Source of the DNA: Latrodectus hesperus
Lineage: Eukaryota > Arthropoda > Arachnida > Araneae > Theridiidae
Reading direction: 5' to 3'
DNA length: 64,000 nt
NCBI GenBank assembly: GCA_037975125.1
Contig: JAJQOW010000014.1
Span: 6,503,457 to 6,567,456, forward strand
How positions within the stretch are numbered: position 1 is the first letter of the stretch; every line of letters starts with the position of its first letter. The position numbers were made by a program, and so were the translations under genes. The notes beneath the pieces are model-generated. The model was not told the DNA's origin, did not search any database, and saw nothing but the letters and a program-made list of their open reading frames with translations. Shown here piece by piece: positions 51,016 through 64,000 of the stretch.

Positions 51016-52332
51016 CAGGGTGTCCCAAAACGACCGCATAAACTCTGCACAGCTGGATTCCTCGTTGGGAGTACATAAAAACTGCCAAAGAGGCGTTCCT
51101 ATATGATCCCTAGTTTACAAGAAAAATACAAAAAAAAAAACAAAGTATGACGTCACTGCCGGTGCAAGAAAGAAACACTCTATTGAACATATCAACAACA
51201 GCATTTTCATATCTTTCCAGACGATAATGTTTAAAACATTCACCGCATATAACGCGTCATCAATGGGCGCGCCATGGAATGACGTTAAGACGCCGGTATT
51301 TAAAAGGCTGCATCCTGTAGCTACCGGTAGTCTTCGCATGGTTGCCATGTATTCCGTTCGTCACTACTGCGACATGCACTTGATGTACGGCCGATGGAAT
51401 GGAAATACCTTTTAGACTGCTAGGGAATATACTCGTCGATATCAGCTGCATATACTGCTGTTTATATGTTCGCTCAATAATTTTCTTAATCGTGGTAACT
51501 ACAATGCACAGACTGAACAGCTGCAAAATATTAACTGAATCAGCAGACTGTAATCTGTTATACTTTAAGTATTCTACAGTTTATCACCTACAGCAAATGT
51601 TAAATGTTCAATAGGATACCATTCATGCATATGTAATCTTAACTATCTGTGTGTCCACAATGTAGTCCTTTGGTATTGCGAAAAATGCAATGTTACATTA
51701 AAGGACCCAGTTAAAGCATGAGAGAGTTACTAGTACTTATTGAAAATCTCTCTCTGTCCCAATTATTTGCTCTTTTTATACTCTTCTACTTAAACTTAAT
51801 TATATTGCTTGCATATTTGTGTTATAAACTACTTATATCGTCTGCTATGACCATCATAAAGATAATTAATTTGTATTTTTACCAGAGTTACTTGGAGTGT
51901 TAAGATAATCTATCTTCACAATTTTATAGCAATATTTAACTCATGTCATCGCCCATAGTGAAAATTTTGTAAATGTTTTGTTGTTGATGTTATTTTTCTG
52001 TCAAATTATTAATTTCAAATATTAGAGACCTATTGAAATTCAATTTTGTTATCAAATTTCGTGACAATTCTGTCACACCAGATGTATTACGTGATGGAGC
52101 TATACCTGATAACCTAAGGTACAGACCAGGTGTTCCATTGCGTATGTCTATGTCTATGTTGATATGTTCAATAAAGTGTTTTTCTTGCACCGGCAGTGAA
52201 GTCATACTTTGTTTTTTGAATATTTTTCGTAAACTAGGGATCGTACAAGAACGTTTCTTTGGGCAGTTTTTATGTACTCCCAACGAGGAATCTAGCTGTG
52301 CAGAGTTTATGCGGTCGTTTTGGGACACCCTG
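51016..52332. mobile_element. Non-autonomous DNA element with ~186-bp terminal inverted repeats
   Basis: Ends CAGGGTGTCCCAAAACGACC and its complement, flanked by TATA on both sides (51012-51015 and 52333-52336), so the duplication is TA or TATA. The inverted repeats run 51016-about 51201 and about 52147-52332 at roughly 90 percent identity by eye. The about 940-bp middle holds ORFs of up to 110 codons with no recognised domain. Family unassigned. Its right end lies 92 bp from the Ror exon 3 donor. Confidence 0.85.
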
Positions 52333-52424
52333 TATATTTAAGAATTTCACTGCTGTATACCATGCATATGATTTTCTAATCAATGATGTCATTTTTCTGA
52401 GCAAGATTAATTAGAAATCCTTAC

Positions 52425-52745
52425 CATGATCAACTTGAATCACACTGGGCACATTTAGGTTAATACAACTTCCTTGATTGTCTCTTCCAACTACGAACGT
52501 TCCTGACAGTTCTTGATGATTGGGGAGGGCAATTCCTCACATTCTGGAACGAGATCTTGATTGGCCAGCAGAGGATGCTTTCTGGCCGACGCCATCTCTT
52601 CCTTGCATGTCGATGCTTCCAACGTGTCACAATCATCGCGACAGACATGCCTAGGCACTGGATAAGGTATAGTATCGTCACATGGAGGAAACATAACGTA
52701 GCAAAAGAATGGCACTGCATATTTGTGACATTCTGGGCTCATTTC
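52425..52745 (-). CDS. Ror: Ror exon 3: second half of the CRD and linker, with an apparent frameshift
   Basis: Acceptor TTACAG before GAAATGAGCC; donor CATG/GTAAGG. The first part, in phase with exon 2, encodes the CRD segment CHKYAVPFFCYVMFPPCDD, then PRHVCRDDC, STCKEE and VPECEELP, with Frizzled-type cysteine spacing. That frame hits TAG at 52491-52493. The last part reads in another frame as SCINLNVPSVIQVDH, matching the ROR linker cysteine (NCI) and joining the kringle exon in the right phase. The exon is 321 nt where 322 would be needed, so one base is missing (or two are extra) between 52491 and 52536. A GGGGAGGG tract lies there. Confidence 0.88.
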
Positions 52746-52858
52746 CTGTAACGAATAGTAGCAATAACAAAATTGAATATGCAACAAAATTTACAATGTA
52801 TACCATTATAAGTTGAAAAATTAAAATATGAAGTATCGAGATTAGGAATGTAACTAAC
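52746..52858 (-). other. Ror intron 2 (113 bp)
   Basis: The donor GTTAGT and acceptor TTACAG bound the only short intron of the gene, splitting the CRD in phase 0. Confidence 0.85.
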
Positions 52859-53024
52859 TTTTCCTGTGGCTAATATTGTGAAGATAGCAGCTAATTTCTC
52901 TTCCATTTGGTTCAGTGTCATAGTTGCCTTGACATAAACAGTTTTATTGCCTATTAATTGGGAACATGCAACTCCGCGGTAATGTTGACAGAATCCTAAG
53001 TCACTTTGCTCAAAGTCTGGTAGC
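52859..53024 (-). CDS. Ror: Ror exon 2: first half of the CRD
   Basis: Acceptor TTCTTGCAG before GCTACCAG; donor AAA/GTTAGT. It encodes FCQHYRGVACSQLIGNKTVY and then AAIFTILATGK. This aligns with the opening of the ROR Frizzled domain (YCQPYRGIAC, IGNRTVY), which binds Wnt5a-type ligands outside the cell. Two CRD cysteines are here and the rest are in exon 3. The first base completes a Gly codon begun in the signal-peptide exon. Confidence 0.92.
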
Positions 53025-55479
53025 CTGCAAGAAAATAAGAGAACAATTATTACTCATCAAAGTATTTGAATTGAAATGTTTCAAATAAAATTTAAAAAAC
53101 TGCCATTTACGTATTCACAAATTGTACAAAACTACTTTTTTAAATGTTGAAGAATTGTACATGACACTGATAAAATTAAAAAATGATCTTGTTAACAGCT
53201 TGTATTATAGATTACTTAATTTGTTCTATTAGAGTGAACAATATAGTAAGTTTCTAGACTCTTAATATAGATGTTAATGTATTCAATGTCGCACGATATA
53301 TTTTCTTTTCTTATTTATCCCTTTTCCTTTGCTCTGTCTTCTTTTGTTAAAATTTTGTCTATTTGTTTTTGGATTTAGAACAGGGTATTCTTAATGCTAG
53401 AGTTGAGTTTTAAAAATATGATTACAAATTTATTTACACAATAGTTGGTTGTGTTTGTCCTAAAAACCGAGTGTTGTATAATTAAAAGTCTTCAAAATTA
53501 ATAGATTTTATTGCTATCCAACTTATCTAATGATCAGTGTGCCTGACTGCAGATTGGGATATCTTGGGTTCGAATTCCGGTTCGGGCATGGATATATTTT
53601 CTCTCTCTATCAATCCTGTCTGTGTCCTTTCCTTGTATGAATAGGTTGTGAATGGTTGCCAATACACCATAAAGGGGTACCTATGGCATGTGTGTACTGA
53701 GAAAGTCGGATTCCACAGCTAAATATGGTTCAGTTGGAAAAGTGGAGCAGCGCACCCCATATTGCCAGCCTAGCTGTCACACGACAACAACAACAATAGA
53801 TATTATTGATAAAGTTGCATAACATTAAATTTACCTTCCTCTAGATTTTCTTAATGATTCCTTAGTTTAAAAGATACTATAATGTAATAAACATTCAACT
53901 GTAATTTTTTGTTCATTTATTTCATTAACTATTTTAATGATTAATTAATTTCATTATTCTGATGAGTTAAATTAATATTCCACGAAATTTAAAATACTTC
54001 GCTTACGTTAACCAGGTATTTTCTGAAAGATAGCACAGAAATTCCTTATAGTGAATATCTCCTTATTACAACACTAAAGCAAACACTATATAAATGCAAC
54101 TGTTGTATATTTTACATACACAATTTATAATCTATTATACGTAATTATTTTTTTGAGCTTAAAATTTTGCGGTATATTTTTTGAATTAGTTATATTTTTA
54201 AGAATGAGAAATTTTTTTAAAATTCTAATTCATAATGTAGTCAGAGTAACAAATATTATTCAATTAATAATAATGCAATTGTAAATATTAAAAAATTAAT
54301 CAAATCTACAGATATTCTACTTTTATTTTTTATAAATATCTAGGTATGTCTGATATGCATGTAAGGTATGAGTGAAAATATAAGAGAGAAAAGTATTTCT
54401 GGTGTTTAATGGATTAGACAAAAAAAAGAACCTTAAGAAAATATATTTATTTTTAAAGTCAACATCTATGGCGGCAATATAGGAAGTAACTTTGAATATA
54501 CTAATTTACAGAATAAAAAATATTTTTATAATAAGTCTGAGAGAGAGAAAATGAAACTGGTTAAAATATAAGTTATAAGTTCTTATAAACTATAAGTTTC
54601 TTATGGTATTTCTTAATTGAATTCTTATTTTGTCTTAGCATTAAATATATTTAATATTTTTATTTTTCACAAACATATACAGTTTAATTGCTCGTAAATC
54701 AAGAAGTCAAATTGGTGACATAGCTTGAATATTTTAACAAAATTATACATTCAAATAATAATTATGTTTATTAAAAAAGCCCTAAGATTTTCTATGAACA
54801 ATTTTTGAAAAGGTAATATAAATAAAAATTATAATTTTTATCTATGAGTATCATATTTATTTATAATTTCATTGATATTCAAAATAAATATCTGTACAAT
54901 AATGTCACTTTTTTATCCAAAAGTATACAAAAATATTTTATTCAATAATAAAATTTATATAATCACACACACACACAATCATTAATACTTGTTATATTTA
55001 TAAATTTTTAACTGTGAATTACTATAGAAGAATGTAAAAACATTCGAAAATAATTTATGTCCATTCCTTATAAATTTTGGATTTAATTCCACAAATAAAT
55101 TAACAAATATCATTTCTTAAGAAAAATTTTAATTACTATAATATCTATAAAAAAGTGCACTTTTACCATTCGATGAACAATTTATATTTCTAATTGATAG
55201 AAATTATAAATATTTTGTAGTCTTAACAATGAGAATTAGATCTCTATAATAAGATATCATTAGAACATTTTATTGTTTTTTTTCCTAATTTAATGATTTA
55301 AGCTGATTTTAGGAATTGGATAAAGTTTAAATTGAATATGCGTAAATTTCAAAGTCTTACATAACCAAAAATATGTCTAAGACAATATCACACCAGATGG
55401 CGTATTTTATATGATATCAGAGCACAAACAATTTTTTTTTCCTTTTAGTTTTATAAACAAAAGCTGCTATGTCTTATAC
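53025..55479 (-). other. Ror intron 1
   Basis: 2.5 kb, AT-rich, with one SINE (53514-53794). No Ig-like exon is visible in it. Confidence 0.7.
53514..53794 (+). repeat. tRNA-derived SINE, family A
   Basis: Box B GGGTTCGAATTCC, the CTATCAATCCTGTC stretch, GGTACCTATGGCATGTGTGTACTG and a tail of ACACGACAACAACAACAA. Duplication with one mismatch: AATAGATTTTATTG (53500-53513) and AATAGATATTATTG (53795-53808). Antisense to Ror, in intron 1. Confidence 0.88.
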
Positions 55480-55562
55480 CCCATCACGGAAGAACAAAAA
55501 CAATAAATAAATAAGTAAACAGAGCCTCTTGAAAAGAAATTGCTCTTAAATCTGGCGATCAT
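55480..55562 (-). CDS. Ror: Ror exon 1: start codon and signal peptide
   Basis: Proposed from the sequence. The ATG at 55562-55560 opens a 27-codon frame: a basic start (MIARFKSNFFSR), then a hydrophobic run VYLFIYCFCSSVMG, a typical secretory signal with small residues near its end. The donor G/GTATAAG leaves two bases that combine with the first base of exon 2 to give Gly, in frame with the CRD. Without the splice the frame stops four codons later. The donor is weaker than those of the other exons. An additional or alternative first exon cannot be excluded. Confidence 0.6.
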
Positions 55563-55768
55563 GTTTTTCGCTCGAAGATCCACTTCGCACTCCAGTGCGT
55601 CGCTGGCGAAAATCCGAAGCAAAAGAAGGGAGACAAAAAAATTCTTAAAAAAATCAAACCGTTGGAGTAGACAGACTCAACAGGCAAAGGAAGTAACAAA
55701 ACACGAAAATTGATAAAAAGAAATCTTCCTGGCCGAAGAAAGTTGCTTTTTTCTTTTTCTTTTCTCAT
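55559..55768 (-). other. Upstream ORF in the Ror 5' leader, overlapping the start codon
   Basis: A 69-codon frame whose TGA shares bases with the Ror ATG (ATGA at 55562-55559). The peptide shows no family resemblance. If transcribed, ribosomes finishing it would be placed right on the Ror start. This is inference from layout only. Confidence 0.35.
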
Positions 55769-55820
55769 TTCTCGCAGTTTTCCTTAATATTGGCTTTCTT
55801 ATTTCCTCACAGACCACCAG

Positions 55821-55828
55821 CTTTTATA
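55821..55828 (-). promoter_or_regulatory. Candidate Ror TATA box
   Basis: TATAAAAG on the minus strand, about 260 bp upstream of the proposed Ror start codon, beside a stretch that is GC-richer than its surroundings. A transcript start near 55790-55800 would follow. Chance occurrence is possible in AT-rich DNA. Confidence 0.4.
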
Positions 55829-57274
<1,446 letters not shown>

Positions 57275-57344
57275 TATACACATATCTCACTCTATCTCTC
57301 TTTGTATATCTATCTATAAATATATATAGATAGATAGATAAATA

Positions 57345-63451
<6,107 letters not shown>

Positions 63452-64000
63452 CACTGAATAGAATACTAATAATAGTTTATTTATACATCTCTATTACAAA
63501 ATATTTTGGAATACATGTTTCACTGTTAATTTATCATTATTGTAATACAATGAAAGTTATAAATATTGAAGAATATGATTTTTATTAATTTGTCTATTTT
63601 TTTGCCTTCTTTTGTGTACAATTCAAAGCTTGTTAAGAATTGTTGATTTTCAAATAGAAAATTCTGAATGAATAACATTTCAAACACGAATTAAAATGAA
63701 GAAAAATCAATGAAGCCAAACATTCTCTTCTTCTCTGAATCTTAAACTCTATTGAATATTATATGATTGTCTGATAATACATTATAAGAGAAAGAGGGAG
63801 AGAATGTTCATATTACTTGAATTAATTGAAATTAAAAATTTGTATGTTATATTTAAAAATGAAATTGTTGATTTATTTACCGAAATTCTGTGTTAAGTAT
63901 AATTATAAATGTTTTCTGCTGTTTATAAAAATCAATGAAAAAAATCTGATTCTAAGAAAGATATAGCATTTATGAATGTTTAATAATTAATTAAAAATTT
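63452..64000. other. AT-rich intergenic DNA
   Basis: Nothing recognised. Confidence 0.5.

Noticed and set aside
52425..52560. A mini-intron that would remove the Ror exon 3 frameshift
   Set aside because: Candidate GT-AG pairs are only about 30 bp apart or leave the frame wrong, so an indel is the simpler reading.

Overview
The window looks like nuclear DNA of an arthropod, most likely a spider: very AT-rich, intron-rich, with long (TA)n arrays, tRNA-derived SINEs ending in CAA repeats, and a Tc1 relative whose protein resembles those I recall from orb-weaver genomes. The assignment to spiders is inference. There is one cellular gene and a dense set of mobile elements.

The cellular gene is a Ror-family receptor tyrosine kinase on the minus strand, spanning 55562 down to 22949. 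I can place seven coding exons whose splice phases all agree: signal peptide (55480-55562), Frizzled-type cysteine-rich domain (CRD) in two exons (52859-53024 and 52425-52745), kringle (38232-38450), transmembrane segment plus start of the kinase (33744-34044), kinase N-lobe (27621-27967), and kinase C-lobe plus tail to the stop (22949-23706). The predicted product is about 731 residues with no immunoglobulin domain. The second CRD exon carries an apparent one-base frameshift, either an assembly error or a real lesion. A TATA box and an upstream ORF that overlaps the start codon lie 5' of exon 1.

Left flank (1-22.6 kb): a deleted non-LTR retrotransposon (about 1.69-2.51 kb), a SINE (3.9-4.3 kb), a deleted mariner (6.85-7.70 kb) abutting a TA array, a chimeric SINE (7.91-8.22 kb), and a nearly pristine Ty3/gypsy LTR retrotransposon (9152-15394). 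That element has gag and pol in different frames linked by a textbook -1 frameshift signal. Then come a 430-bp TA array (15.9 kb), a SINE-like fragment, a 32-bp minisatellite (19.03-19.30 kb) and another SINE (19.5 kb).

The Ror introns hold a SINE on the minus strand (25.2 kb), a piggyBac remnant (28.6-29.5 kb), a fold-back mariner (30.47-31.18 kb), a Tc1 remnant (32.0-33.05 kb), a mariner 3' fragment (33.06-33.31 kb), TA arrays, a SINE with a perfect 14-bp target duplication (38.85 kb), a second Tc1 remnant (43.7-44.7 kb), a 1.3-kb element with about 186-bp inverted ends (51.0-52.3 kb) and a SINE (53.5 kb). Upstream of Ror (56-64 kb) there are three large TA arrays, one enclosed in a perfect-to-near-perfect 68-bp inverted repeat, and otherwise AT-rich DNA in which I see no gene.
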